Below are positions 10,884-22,410 of a DNA stretch of 64,000 bases, one piece after another. The notes below the pieces were generated by a model. That model saw only the letters and a program-made list of their open reading frames with translations. It was not told the DNA's origin and did no database searches. Source of the DNA: Ophiobolus disseminans (Eukaryota; Ascomycota; Dothideomycetes; Pleosporales; Phaeosphaeriaceae); assembly GCA_010093685.1 (NCBI GenBank), contig MU006241.1, forward strand, positions 186,001 through 250,000. Reading direction: 5' to 3'. The position numbers and the translations under genes are program-made. Position 1 is the first letter of the stretch. Each line of letters opens with the position of its first letter.

Positions 10884-11492
10884 CGCTACACCGGGGACGA
10901 TCAAACAACAACAAATCTGAAGCAGAACAGGATGCACGTTCAGCAGTTCAACTGAAAGGCTCTCAATCCCATCGTAAGCCCCCACTATCAAATAAAGTCC
11001 CGCCCTCGGCCAATGTCAGTTCCCCACCATTGCACCCTGCCGCGGTTTCCAAGGTTATGACGATAGCGCTCTCCCTACCTCCACTTCTTCGCCTATCAGA
11101 ACCCCGCACGTTATGTAACTTTACGCCTCTTTATCGTAGATCTCAAACTTACTATGTGAGCAACATTCGGGATAGCCGGTGCCGGCACCTCGTGCTAATT
11201 GTAGCATCTGCACAGGACGACTGTGTCACAGTAGCTCTGTGCAATATTCACCGTTTATCCTGGAAGCTCGAGTCAGTCTTGAAATTGCTATCAGTCCTAT
11301 CAATTCCTATCAATAGCGGGACAACAGCTACCGATGTTGACCAAGCCGACCACCTAATCAGGAGCGATCAGCGGTCGCAACAGCCGATCATAAAACCGGC
11401 TCCATCCACGACGGCAGTATATCGGAAACATCATTGCAGACATCAGGTCTTGTATCATTGCAAACAGTTACGCCTACGTGCTTTCACTCACT
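10884..11492. promoter_or_regulatory. Shared divergent promoter of amidase and permease with GATA-site cluster
   Basis: This 609-bp gap separates two divergent genes. It contains at least five HGATAR-type sites for AreA/Nit-2 GATA factors: CGATAG at 11061, and CTATCA (TGATAG on the other strand) at 11093, 11288, 11297 and 11307. The last three fall within 25 bp, the close spacing that AreA-type activators prefer. Together with an amide-releasing enzyme and an allantoate-type permease, this suggests nitrogen-catabolite regulation. The sites are seen; their function is inferred. Confidence 0.55.
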
Positions 11493-13097
11493 ATGGGTAA
11501 CCGCCTCGTGCAGTACTTTCGGGGCGAGCAGAATGCGCCGGGCGAACGAAAGCTCGTCCAGAAGCTCGATTTCTTCATCCTTACGTTTTGTTGTTTAATG
11601 TACTTCGTCAACTACCTAGATCGGACAAATCTAAACAATGCATACGTCTCGGGTATGAGAGAGGAGCTAGGCTTCAGAGGGAACCAGCTGAATCAGATCA
11701 ACACTGTCTTTACAGTTGGGTACACGATCGGTCAGGTCCCCTGCAACATTCTGCTGTATTACATCAAACCAAGGATCTTCTTCCCATCTTGCATGGTATG
11801 TTTAAAGTGCTTCGAGATGGGGCGGCGACTGATGTCTCACAGATAGCGTGGGGTCTTCTGACCATGGTTACTGCTGCTGCTCAGAAACCTCAGCATATCA
11901 TGGCGATTCGCTTCTTCCAGGCATTGTTTGAATCATCGACCTTTGTCGGCACGCATTACATACTGGGCTCTTGGTATACATCGAAAGAGCTTGGTAAGAG
12001 ATCTGGCATCTTTACTGCATCAGGTCTTGCAGGGACGATGATAGGCGGTTTCATCCAAGCAGGTATCCACTCAAGTATGGATGGGCTACAAGGACTTTCA
12101 GGATGGCGATGGCTGTAAGTTGTTGTACCCGAGCTACCATAAAAGAAGCGACGTTCCTGACTTTCGCGCTAGGTTCATCATCGATGGGATCATCACGCTG
12201 CCCGTGGCTCTGTATGGTTTTCTGCTTTTCCCAGACACACCACGCAACACCAGGGCTCCCTACCTTTCTGCAGATGAGAAGGCACTAGCGATATATCGAG
12301 TGCCAGAAGTTTCAGAACGCACGCCAATATCGTGGAGGTTTCTGAAGCACTGCTTCGGAACTTGGTACTGGTACATGTTCGTTATTCTCTGGATTCTGGC
12401 AGGTGAGACCGAGTCGTTCAGCACGAATGCTCTTCTTCAATTGTACTTGAAGTCGCACCCAACCAACAAGTATACTGTCTCACAAGTCAACAACTATCCT
12501 ACGGGAGTGCCGGCAGTTGGCATCGTATCGACCCTGTTTTGGGCCACCCTCACCGACTTCATGGGCGGAAGGCGCTACCTCGGTACGTACACGAAGGCTC
12601 TTAGTTACAGAGTCTCACTACTAACCATTTTAGTGGGCTACTGGATCGGGATCACAGGTGTCATTACCAGCGCTCTGATCCTAGCTTATCCACAGAGCAC
12701 GTCGATACATTTTGGCATGTACTACTGGGCCGGTAGTGTATATGCTTGTCAAGCCACGTTCTTCGCCTGGGCGAACGATGTACTCCGCTATGAGGAAGAC
12801 AGCCTTCGTGCGGTGGTCATTGCCAGTATGAATATGGGGAGTAACGCGATCAATGCCTGGTGGAGCATCGTGTTCTATGGCGCGAATTTCGCGCCTTACT
12901 TCACACGCGGTATGTACGCCATGATCGCAGTCAGCATTGCGATGGCGATCTGGACCGGACTGCTGGTTTGGATGCAAGTTCGGACCGAGAAGAGAAGGCA
13001 GGTTGACGAGGGTATCACGCAGTTTGCTGCCAAAGAACATGATTTAGGCGATGCTGACCGAGTACATGGCGTTGAGCCAGGCCGTGAGAAGGTGTAA
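11493..13097 (+). CDS. Dal5-type anion:cation symporter (MFS), allantoate/nicotinate-type permease
   Basis: Plasma-membrane importer of small organic anions or ureides, of the fungal ACS family that includes yeast Dal5 and Tna1. Four exons, 11493-11795, 11843-12114, 12173-12582 and 12634-13097, give 482 residues with twelve predicted spans. Diagnostic segments are LDFFILTFCCLMYFVNYLDR with NLNNAYVSGM following it (the family signature at span 1), SGLAGTMIGGFIQAGI, and LFPDTPRNT before the central loop. The ATG at 11493 is chosen because only a GTG lies upstream in frame. Introns are 47-58 nt. It is divergent from the amidase, so uptake of an amide or ureide and its hydrolysis may be co-regulated. 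The exact substrate is not deducible. Confidence 0.88.
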
Positions 13098-14342
13098 GTA
13101 CGGTGAGTCGCAAGGTTGTTCGCGAGGTCACTGCACATCAATACCACAGCAACTCGGATCCTTCGGACTCTAGAAGGCCCGAAGTCCCATAGATTTTCGT
13201 TCCCGGCTGTGAAGGATCGACGACAACACATCGCTGCATGCTCGCTAATCTCAATGTGTGTTGCGATCGCAAACCTTCCCTTCCCTCAGCCCAGAAGCTT
13301 GGCACGTCCCCGTGAATCAACAATGGGGCAGACGCTTCAGCGTGCGCATTCTACACCACGCTGACTGAGAGCGCAAAAAGTTGGAGCTCCTTCTGTTATG
13401 CCCAGAAAGTATCGCGAAGTTGCAATCGTACACACGGAGCGGCGTGGGAATCAATCCACATCTGTAATTGCACCTAGCTACAATCCTTCGTTGTCGAGTC
13501 CAGCCATCCGCCCCATACCATCGTCATAATCGGACCATTCGGAACTTTGTGGGCGCGTATGTGTTTAGCGGTTTTACATTTCTTCTTCAAACAAGTACCA
13601 GGGTGTTTCCGACGACGTGTCGCAGGGATATGCCTCGCGCGCGACATCGTCAAAATCAAAGCAAACACCACTACTACGCGACTCTCCAACTACGACTATC
13701 CTAGTAAAACGTATACCTACAAGCGAAGACCTTGTTTTCATGCCCACAACGTCCAAGGCGGACTGTCTCTCTATTCGTCAACTTGCTTTTCCTTACAGCA
13801 TCCTCGTCTACCCTACCTCCTGTCGCATCCTCAATCCCGTCAACCAGGTGTCGCATGCTTCTAATCCAGCAACCTCCATGCCACGACACCGCGCGTTTCG
13901 TCCGTGCAAGCTATTTGGAGATTCGCACCACGTCATTGTCATCTTGCAACGGTCGCGATCAGTGGGAGTACCCACCGGTTGCCCTGATCAACGAATGGCA
14001 ATGGGAAGATGCAGAACGTACGTCCGGAACGGAAATCTCAGGAACGGAGATACTCCGAAACAGGAAATGGGAGGGTGATGTTTAGGGACTTTGTCATTAC
14101 TTCGACTACTAGATATACTGTCGTTCATGCTCCTCCTGCTAAAACACCCCATCTTGCTTCACCTTCGCACAAAGACTTCCGACTCCGATTACTATCTCAA
14201 CACTCTACCTATCATATTACGCATAACATATTCGTTGCTACTGTAGCGTAGGATCTCTACTATCGACGCAAAAGACTTCAAACATTTGTTGTCTGCATTA
14301 AACTCTTCCCCGGACCCAGCTTAAGAAACTGCCATCGCTTCG
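13098..14342. other. Long intergenic region, no gene supported
   Basis: Some 1.25 kb between two plus-strand genes. Several overlapping frames of 60-150 codons are present on both strands, but none has biased composition, a domain or a splice partner. The right part should hold the aquaporin promoter and a long 5' leader. Confidence 0.5.
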
Positions 14343-15920
14343 ATGGCGGCACCAGAGTCCAGCCCTCTTCCACAGTACTATGGCCAGCAGCTCCAGGATG
14401 GCACAATAATGGAGTCACCCATCTCACCTCGACATGCCCGTGGGTCAAGTGACTCACGGCATGAGCTTCTCCGCTTGCCAATACAACCACACCCAGCGCA
14501 CTTAGACCACACCATGGACCCCATATCTCCTATCATTGCCACAGATCCAAATGGACTTGGTGTTGACCGCCGCGTCAGCAATAGACGCCTTGGTGGTTAT
14601 CCGGATTCAAATGACTATGGCACTCCCTCAGGCAGTCAGTACCGACGCAGAACACAATCTCAGGATATCAAACCACACGCCTACTCGATGAACTCCCGCG
14701 CTCCCTATGTGGAAGACGTACCCTCCGACGAAGAATACGAACCACAACCGCAGATGCAAATGCAAGTGGCACCGCAGCCATACCGCCGGCGCCAATCTCG
14801 CCAGCATAGACCTCCTCCATCCGCATACGACAACGATCCCAGGCGCGCAAACCGCTACACTGCCGTTCCTGGCCGCGGCAGCATAGACAGCCATCCCGCC
14901 TATAACAACGAAAAACCGCAATACCACATGCACTACGGCAGCGATGACGAATACACGCCACGCCGCCCTGCTCTCAAGGTCCAACAGAACGGAGGCGGAG
15001 ACCCGCCTCGCCGTCCTCCTACCACAGAAGACGTAATGCGCCTGCCTTGGGCCATGTGGATGGGATCGAATGCAAAGAACCACTTCGTCGCTTTTGTCGG
15101 CGAGTTCGTAGGCACGACTATGTTTCTCTTCTTCGCTTTCTCGGGCACACAGGTCGCTAACATCGGATCATCTGCTGACTCCGAGTCCAACACCACAACA
15201 GGTGAAGCCACTGGTTTCTCGCCCAACGTCCTCTTATACATCGCGCTCGTATTCAGTTTCTCGCTCATGGTCAACGTGTGGGTATTCTTCCGTATCAGTG
15301 GCGGGCTGTTCAATCCCGCCGTTACATTTGCGATGATGCTTGTCCGAGCTATGAGTCCCGTGCGCGCGTTCTTGCTGCTAGCAGCGCAGATTGCGGGCAG
15401 TATTTTCAGCAGTTATTTGGTGTCGGTGCTGTTTCCGACGCCGTTTAACGTGCGCACGACGTTGAGTACGGGCACGAGTTTGGCGCAGGGCGTGTTCATT
15501 GAGGCAGTGCTTACGGCGGAACTTGTGTTTACGATTTTTATGCTGGCGAAGGAGAAACATAAGGGTAAGTCGCGCGCCTTTTCCAGGCCTTACCATGTTG
15601 CTTACTAACATATCTCTTCAGCGACGTTCATCGCGCCCGTCGGCATTGGCCTCGCACTCTTCATCGCCGAGCTCGTAGGCGTGTACTACACCGGTGGCTC
15701 ACTCAATCCTGCACGCAGTTTCGGACCATGTGTCGTGACCGGTATATTCGACCAGGAGCACTGGATCTACTGGGCCGGGCCAGGCATTGGTGCTATCCTT
15801 GCCGTCCTATTTTACAAGTTCATCAAGATCCTCGAGTATGAGGTTGCGAACCCTGGACAGGACGACGATGATAAAGACGTCGAGGTCAAAGAGGAGAGGG
15901 AACATAGTGCTGAGCCATAA
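14343..15920 (+). CDS. Aquaporin / aquaglyceroporin with long N-terminal extension
   Basis: Major intrinsic protein forming a water or glycerol channel. Two exons (14343-15564 and 15622-15920, intron 57 nt) encode 506 residues. The first ~245 residues are disordered, rich in Pro, Gln, Arg and Tyr, with a cluster of MQMQ repeats. The channel fold then begins with HFVAFVGEFVGTTMFLFFAF. Both pore motifs are intact: GLFNPAVTF in loop B and GSLNPARSFGP in loop E, the latter placed just after the splice. The tail is acidic (QDDDDKDVEVKEE). Extended-head aquaporins are known in fungi; gating or trafficking by the head is inference. Arg after the second NPA is the selectivity-filter arginine. Water versus glycerol preference was not resolved. 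Confidence 0.92.
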
Positions 15921-16542
15921 TGAGACATGGAGTTGAGTTTGATGAAACTGGGTAGAATGGTTGTTTTTGCGATTCGTTATTATGAGCGTACGAGTGACGA
16001 GGTAATGGTTTATGTAGGTTGGCTAAACGGAAGGCTGGATTGTATAGTGACGCCCAAATTACTGTCGCGAACAATCCCAAGTGCAATTCTCCAGCTCTTC
16101 TCCTCGTTTCTACTGTTGCTGCTAGATCTATACCAGTCCGATCTAATCTGACGATGTGCTATCTGCTGCTGGGGTTATCTCAGTCTGATCTAATCTCATG
16201 ATGTGGGATCCTATCTGGAAATGTGAGCCTGAAGCGATCCGCAGTATTGAAATTGAGCGGTTAACGGCGTAACCGTAGTACAGCATGAGTTCCCTCTCGA
16301 TATCCGAGAGAAATTAGAGCACACTGGGAACAATGTTTGCGAGAAGACCTTTATGGCAAACGGCTGGGTCTCAAGGAAAAGAACTAAATCATGATCGCAG
16401 CTGCGACTCGGCTCGTTGGGGTGTTTGCTCGACTCACCCCTAAATATGACGTAGGTATCCAAACCCCTCGCTCCTGCGTATACATATTGGCTTAGCCTCA
16501 GGTTGAGGCACAAACTCCCACTCGACTGTGCTATTGTGTAAT
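15921..16542. other. Intergenic: aquaporin 3' region with short tandem repeat
   Basis: No gene is seen. It contains the repeat at 16134-16205 and presumably the aquaporin polyadenylation region and the promoter of the broken gene to the right. Confidence 0.5.
16134..16205 (+). repeat. Imperfect 47-bp-period direct repeat
   Basis: A 25-bp block at 16134-16158 recurs at 16181-16205 with three mismatches. Both copies contain GATCTAATCT and end in GATGTG. It lies just downstream of the aquaporin gene. The two copies look like a slipped duplication rather than a mobile element. Confidence 0.6.
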
Positions 16543-18412
16543 ATGGTGCTCATCAACTCTAAGTCTGTGAAGATGCAGTCCAATTCAGACCCATCCCACC
16601 ATCCCTTCCGACTCTTGGATCTTTCGGGCGAGATTCGCAACAAGATCTACCAGTTGATCTATACACACGAAGATACGGTCCGTATCGCGGGAACATTTTT
16701 CGATGGGGGTCCGGTGGTGTTGCATCGTTGCGGGGGGGAAAACAATCATGGTTTAAATATGCTGAAAGAATAACCTCATCTCGGTTTTTTTACTGCGGGT
16801 TCGTCAACCTCTCTCGCACCATTCAATCAAAGTTGCAAACAATACTAACACAACCGTAGAGCCATATCAAGCCTTCGGCGGAAGGAGCAAATCCGGGCCT
16901 ATAACGTTCGAACCCTATGATCTACTTCACGCTTGCCAGCCAGGCCTAGCTTTCCTACGTGTCTGCCACCAAATTCACCAAGAAGCCTCATCAACGTTCT
17001 ACTCGAGCAACGCTTTCACTCTTACAAAGAGCCACATCAACAGCCGCCACGATGCCAATGGCAGGTTCTTTGCTAGCGCTATACACGACTGGCTAGCATC
17101 TATTGGAATTAATAAGTCTTTTGTCAAGAATCTGGTGATCGATCTCGACAACATCTGCCACAAACTTTGCGAGTACGCGAAAGATGACAGCAAAATTGAT
17201 GGCAGAGGAATGCTGGACTTTAATCCTCTCCTCCAACTCGTCTGGGACGCCGAACAGCCAATCAATGTGGCTTTCTCGCATCCGCAAAGTGACGCTCATA
17301 AGTTCTGGACTTTAACTAAGCCGTGCACTGTGCATCATGCACATCTCGGACTTCCTTTGGCTGAAGGCACTTGTAATGCTGGAGCGCTGACTAGGCTTCT
17401 CCATGCGCTTGTTGGGGATGAAGTTGGGCTCAAGCGGTATCAACGCGTTATGAAATGCATTAATGTCCATCGAGACGGCTCTGGAGGCATTATCATCTTC
17501 AAAACGAGTCCAGATAGTCGAGGCTATCAACGCTAGACGGGAGCTTCTCATACCACGCACTTGATTGCGGAAAACGGCCATAACCTTCGAATTGTACCTC
17601 GTCGACAACCTACGACCTTTCAACATCTGCCAAGACACGTACAAACCCGAATCGCTACCCTTGCAGTGACTTATGAGCCTGGACATATCGTCGATCTCGA
17701 TACGGCTGAAGGTCGCCAGAGTATCTCCGGTCTCTTGTTTAGTAGCAGAGACATGCTGAATCGATATGGCCATCAGATGTGGTCGGGCAATGTCTCCTCC
17801 CTCCAAATGACGACAACGGACCCACATTCTGATTTCCAGATTTTTGGGCGCCTAGGGTCAATGCTGCGCAGTAAACTCAACCCCTTTGCTATGCCGAGGA
17901 AGGAACCAAAACCGGAATTCGGTAATGAAGCGCAGTTCGACATTGTTCTAAAGTTCAAGCTCGAGGTACCCAGCTCATTGGAAGATATACGCATCAGTAT
18001 TATGCCGTTCATCTTTGCCACCTTTACCACAAGCTACAAACGCAGCCTCGTCATGATTGTCGAATCGCCTTTGCCAACAACTACCTACAAGATCAGCCTT
18101 TTTGATCTACATCGAACAGTGATGAGCGCGCTTTCACCAAAGTACATACGGAGCGACATTTTGTGTCCGCAGATACTCATCAACGGCCTCGCAAAAGTGG
18201 TGGAGGTACTACCCGCTTCACGGGATATGTATGAGAGCTGGCTATATGCGCACTCTCCATACGCCGCGCCCGAAGACCAATGGCTGGATCTTGATTGGAG
18301 GTACAATGGTGCTGAAGCACCGTATCCGTTCGATGGGAAGGCGACAAGTGTGTATAACTATCTCAGGGGAAAGACGTATCAAGGGCAGGGTAAAAAGCTG
18401 TGGCGCGGATAG
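16543..18412 (+). pseudogene. Broken member of a fungal F-box-like/LDL-P-EIRN family (paralogue of the gene at 53-55 kb)
   Basis: Exon 1 (16543-16750) encodes the short N-terminal motif LLDLSGEIRNKIYQLIY, typical of a large, poorly understood family in Pezizomycotina. A splice to 16860 continues in frame through LAFLRVCHQIHQEASSTFYS. The reading then meets TAG at 17534-17536 and resumes in the same frame to 18412, ending YQGQGKKLW. The second half aligns by eye with the intact minus-strand paralogue, for example FKLEVPSSLEDIRISIMPF here against FKCDVSSQLDDVRMCIVPF there. Exon 1 is 208 nt in both copies with the same splice phase. The donor of intron 1 (GTTTAA) is weak. I found no splice that removes the TAG cleanly, so a nonsense mutation is the simplest reading; an unrecognised intron remains possible. 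Function unknown; possibly an adaptor in protein turnover. Confidence 0.65.
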
Positions 18413-18696
18413 TTGGCAGGCTTCGATGGCATGAACGACAATGAGGGCATTCTAAATTGCGCAAAAAAACGCAGCTAGATATAGCACAGTGTAGAAACAG
18501 TTGGATTGACGGAATACATGTAATTATGTGAATGCGTCTTGTGGATGAAAAATGGAAGGATGGGTTTAGCGTGCCGAGGAGCGCGGAACTCATTCGCTCA
18601 ATGATGCCCCACGTGTCGCCATTTCCATCGACTCAATCCCCACGATCATCATCTGCCCACTCGTTCACTTTTCCAAGTTACCCATGGCAGCTTGCC

Positions 18697-19917
18697 CTAG
18701 CGATACGCACGCGTGTACTTCTCGCCCAGGGTCTGCAGCGCTGCCATGACAGACCCAAACAGGAATGACGTAGGAGCCTTCTTCACGATTGTCGCCGCAT
18801 CCATCACCTTCATCATCGCAACAACTTCATCCAAGCTTTCACGGCTGCCCTCAAGTCTGCCTTCGCACATTGCCACGGCCGCTTCATCAGCCTCCCAAAA
18901 CATGCCGTGACCTTCGCCTTCTGGGTTCATCTCTCCGAATCCATTGAACCACCCACTGTCCTTGCCTGGGCCGGGGTATAGCCAATCTTTGTCTTCAACC
19001 TTGCCGTCGGCGAACACTAGACGCGTCTTCGTCGGTCGATACGAGGGTGGGAAGACCTGAATTTCACCCTCCTCGCCCTGAATGCGTACGCACGGACCGG
19101 CTGAACCGATTCCGTTGGGATCCATGGACACGCGCATCGAGGTAGTCGCAATGCCGTGGAGATCTCCACCACGCTCAGCACTCCTTGGCATTACGACCAA
19201 AATGGTTGTGGTCTCATCTACACCTGTCTGATAGGGCTTGACGGCGGCTGTCACTGTGACAGGGTCGATGCCAGCTCCCGACGCCTTGGCCGCTTGAAAC
19301 AACCAAGACAGGCTGTAAGGTCCGAGATCTAGCAATGCGCCTCCTGCCAGATCCCGATTGACCATTCGATGCTCTCCGCTTGCAAACTCTTTCTCAGGAT
19401 GCATTGCAATACTAGTATCTGCGAAGCAACGATGTACGGTTCCGATGGCTCCACTCTTTACCACATCCTCGACGTATTTGGAAACCGGAAGATATCGTGT
19501 CCATAATGCTTGCATTAAGAACAGTTGTTTCGATCGGGCTTTCGCTATCAAAGCCTCAGCTTCCTGAACGTTGACGGCCATGGGCTTCTCGCATAAGACA
19601 TGCTTCCCCGCTTCTAGACACATCAACGACTGCTGATAATGTTGCGAATGAGGGGTCGCAACATAGACAATATCGACTTCAGAATCTTGGACCAGCTCTA
19701 GATACGACCCATATGCCCGAGTCATGGATGGGCATCCAGTGTCAATGATGAAATCCTTGGCTCGTTTCTCGGACGTGGAGGAGGCAACCGCTGCGATAAC
19801 GTGTTTGACGTTCGACACGTCTCGAGTATTAGGGTCGACTAAAACGTCCTTGACAAAAGTCTTTGCGATGCCACCGGTTGCGAGAATGCCCCAGCGAGTT
19901 GCACGAGGAGAGGACAT
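18697..19917 (-). CDS. Gfo/Idh/MocA-family NAD(P)-dependent oxidoreductase (dihydrodiol/xylose dehydrogenase type)
   Basis: Predicted cytosolic NADP-linked dehydrogenase acting on a sugar or trans-diol. The 406-residue frame has no introns. It opens with a Rossmann motif WGILATGGIAKTF and continues with IVYVATPHSQHYQQ and the family hallmark GKHVLCEKPMA near residue 110, whose Lys-Pro pair is catalytic. Then comes the GGALLDLGPYSLSW segment that marks the dimeric dihydrodiol dehydrogenase branch. Length matches the branch (about 390-410). It is divergent from the aldo-keto reductase gene with roughly 260 bp between starts, which hints at shared control with the neighbouring cluster. Membership in that cluster is inference; close homologues also occur alone in fungal genomes. 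Confidence 0.85.
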   Translation of the reverse strand: MSSPRATRWGILATGGIAKTFVKDVLVDPNTRDVSNVKHVIAAVASSTSEKRAKDFIIDTGCPSMTRAYGSYLELVQDSEVDIVYVATPHSQHYQQSLMCLEAGKHVLCEKPMAVNVQEAEALIAKARSKQLFLMQALWTRYLPVSKYVEDVVKSGAIGTVHRCFADTSIAMHPEKEFASGEHRMVNRDLAGGALLDLGPYSLSWLFQAAKASGAGIDPVTVTAAVKPYQTGVDETTTILVVMPRSAERGGDLHGIATTSMRVSMDPNGIGSAGPCVRIQGEEGEIQVFPPSYRPTKTRLVFADGKVEDKDWLYPGPGKDSGWFNGFGEMNPEGEGHGMFWEADEAAVAMCEGRLEGSRESLDEVVAMMKVMDAATIVKKAPTSFLFGSVMAALQTLGEKYTRAYR

Positions 19918-20181
19918 GTTTGCTGTATTGCAAGGACAACGGCCGGTTTCCAGAGACTGTGAGACTGATATCTCGCACCAACGACAAAATCACTGCAACA
20001 TCATCCACACAGCCCACAAGTCTAGGCGTCTTGGCTATGCAGGTATGAGCGGATACTCATATTCGTGCAGATGGTAGTGTGGGAGCCGGGGAGCAGGTGC
20101 GTCAGCTGGTCAGCCACCTGCCAGCCGCTATATGAGCCCAGAGTTGGACCTCACATGCGCACTACTACCTGCAAAACAATC

Positions 20182-21151
20182 ATGGCTGCTATTCTTGCCC
20201 TGACCGACCGTGTTTCCCTCTGCAATGGGACATCCATGCCGTCTGTTCATCTCGGTACTTACCTCACCAACGACAATGAAACATTCATAGCCGTTCTTGA
20301 AGCGTTGAACATTGGATACCGAGGCTTTGACTCCGCACAGATGTACGACAACGAAGCTCAAGTGGGAGCTGCAATCAACCATTGGCTTCACCAAGATCTC
20401 GAAGATGGAAATGATCCAGCAGTCCGGTCACGAAGCGATATTCACTTCACAACGAAGCTAGCAAGCAACTCCAGTTACGACGAAACGAAAGAGTCGATCC
20501 TTCGCTCACTCGAATCATGTGGCCTGGGCTACATCGATCTTTTCCTCCTGCACAGTCCGTATGGTGGACCAGAGGCACGGCGTGAATGCTGGCGAGCGAT
20601 CGAAGACGCCATATCCGAGGGGCTGATCAGATCCGGCGGTGTGAGCAATTTCGGCAAGAGACACGTATGTTCGAAATCAATCGACCCTGCATCTAGCTGA
20701 TTGGACTAGTTGGAAGAGCTGCTGGCCTCCGACCTACGCGTCAAGCCATCTGTCAATCAAATTGAGGTCCATCCTTTCAACACTAGGACTGAGCTGGTGG
20801 GTTATTGTCAAGCCCAAGGTCTGCAAGTCCAAGCTTACTGTCCTCTCGTCCATGGCCTCCGCATGGCGCACGCCACAGTCGTATCGATGGCAGAGAAACA
20901 TTCATGCACCGCAGCGCAGGTCTTGATACAGTGGAGTGTGTTGCATGGCTTCGTTCCCTTGCCGAAGACCACCCAGAAGCAGCGTATGGTGGAGAATGCA
21001 GATCTCTCCAAGTTCAAACTATCTGTGGAGGATTTGGCGATTCTAGACTCGCTCGATGAGGGTCTGGTTACAGGTAAATCGTCTCTTGCGACATATTGTA
21101 GCTAGCTAACCATCTTTCCTTCTAGATTGGGATCCCACGGATGCACTTTGA
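20182..21151 (+). CDS. Aldo-keto reductase
   Basis: NADPH-dependent reduction of an aldehyde or ketone to an alcohol. Three exons, 20182-20664, 20710-21073 and 21126-21151, give 290 residues. The last exon holds only the terminal DWDPTDAL. The AKR tetrad is complete: Asp and Tyr in GFDSAQMYDNE, Lys in HFTTKLA, and His in LFLLHSP. IRSGGVSNFGKRH and VPLPKTT, the cofactor-binding loop, follow. An in-frame ATG 27 nt upstream (20155) is an alternative start; 20182 was preferred because the first strand of the barrel begins shortly after it. The gene ends 49 bp from the stop of the convergent agmatinase gene. Beside an NRPS-like reductase it is a good candidate to reduce the released aldehyde (inference). 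Confidence 0.9.
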
Positions 21152-21199
21152 TCGGACAACGTAGCTATGCTGTAGGAAACCCCGGAGATCACTGCCAGG

Positions 21200-22410
21200 C
21201 TACAACTCAGACTTATTTGGATTGTTACCCTGGTTCATCAATGCCTTTTTACCTAGCACCACCCAGTTTGTCAAAATCTCGTATGCAATCTGCGCCGCGG
21301 CATATGCTGTTGTTTCGCCACGATCATCGTATGCAGGGGCGACCTCTACGATGTCCGCCCCGACAATGTTTAGTTTTTCGATCCCTCGAAGGACCCTGCT
21401 GAGCTCTCTCATAGTCCACCCTCCTGCTTCTGGCGCTCCAGTTCCAGGAGCAAAAGCGGGGTCAAGTACATCTATGTCGATCGACAAATATACAGGAAGG
21501 CTGTGCCCAATTCTGCTCTGAATGGCGTCAATAATACCCCGTGTTCCAATGTCGTCAATATCGTTGGTTGTCAGGCGAAGATAACCTTGTTGATCATCGT
21601 TGCGGTAGTCGCTCCAATCCGTGCCGGTGAGGCGGGTGCGCAAGCCGACGTGGACCGACGAGTTACTTTTGATCAGACCTTCCGCATAAGCCTGCCAGAA
21701 CATCGAGCCATGTGTGAATTCGGTTTGTGCCGAGCTCCACTGGCTAGGGTAGCTGTGTGGATGCAAGGTGTCCATGTGGGCATCGAAATGCACAATGCTT
21801 ATGGGCTGGCCATGCACTCGGAACAATGCACGTAAAGCCGGCAACGCTACTGAATGATCACCACCCAGGATCAGCAGCTTAGGCGGTGCTGGATTTCCTT
21901 TCGAAGATTGGTGAGCCCCGAGCTCTTCCAGGCCTTCTGTCATCTGTTGTAGTGCTAGTGCGTTGTCGAAGGGCGAGACCGGGATGTCGCCGCAATCTGT
22001 TATTCTCGCCCAGTCCATGTATGGGTTCAAGCCAGCATGCGTATCGAAGCCACGGCTTGGAAGATGCCGGGCCGATGCGGATCGAATGGCTCGCGGCCCG
22101 AACCGCGCACCAGGCTTGTACGACACTGCTGTATCAAATGGAATCCCGATGACGGCGAAATCGTAAACCTCGGATGTGTGGGTCAAACATTTGACATGTG
22201 GAAGATGACCAAAAGTGGTGATGCCGGAATAACCCCACTGTCTGTACGTTAGGCAACACTGATCACACCATGTGGATGAGCTCTTACGTCAAAATCCCAC
22301 TTGCCGTCTGCAAGCAGACCCTGCTCGTATGGGCTTCCGGGAATCGCCGCGCCAGGCTTGCTGAGAAGAACAGCGAAAACGATCATGATTTGCGCCATGT
22401 TTGCTATCAT
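21200..22410 (-). CDS. Agmatinase-like ureohydrolase with N-terminal signal sequence
   Basis: Binuclear manganese hydrolase of the arginase/agmatinase fold, which splits guanidino groups to release urea. Exon 1 (22288-22410) and exon 2 (21200-22237) join after a 50-nt intron to give 386 residues. The first ~22 residues are hydrophobic (MIANMAQIMIVFAVLLS) and look like a secretion signal. The family core starts with WGYSGITTFGHLPHVKC, a segment typical of fungal secreted agmatinases, then PGARFGPRAIR. Metal ligands are present in GGDHSV, HFDAHMD and SIDIDVLDPAFAPG. Substrate-side GLRTRL and DIVEVAPAYD are also intact. An in-frame second ATG four codons in is possible. It sits between the aldo-keto reductase and the NRPS-like gene, so its substrate may be a guanidino metabolite; this is inference. 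Confidence 0.88.

Noticed and set aside
13468..14251. Overlapping 70-150-codon frames upstream of the aquaporin
   Set aside because: No family resemblance, no splice partner, and frames overlap each other on both strands.
14628..15083. 151-codon minus-strand frame within the aquaporin head
   Set aside because: Mirrors the low-complexity head of the real gene; no independent support.
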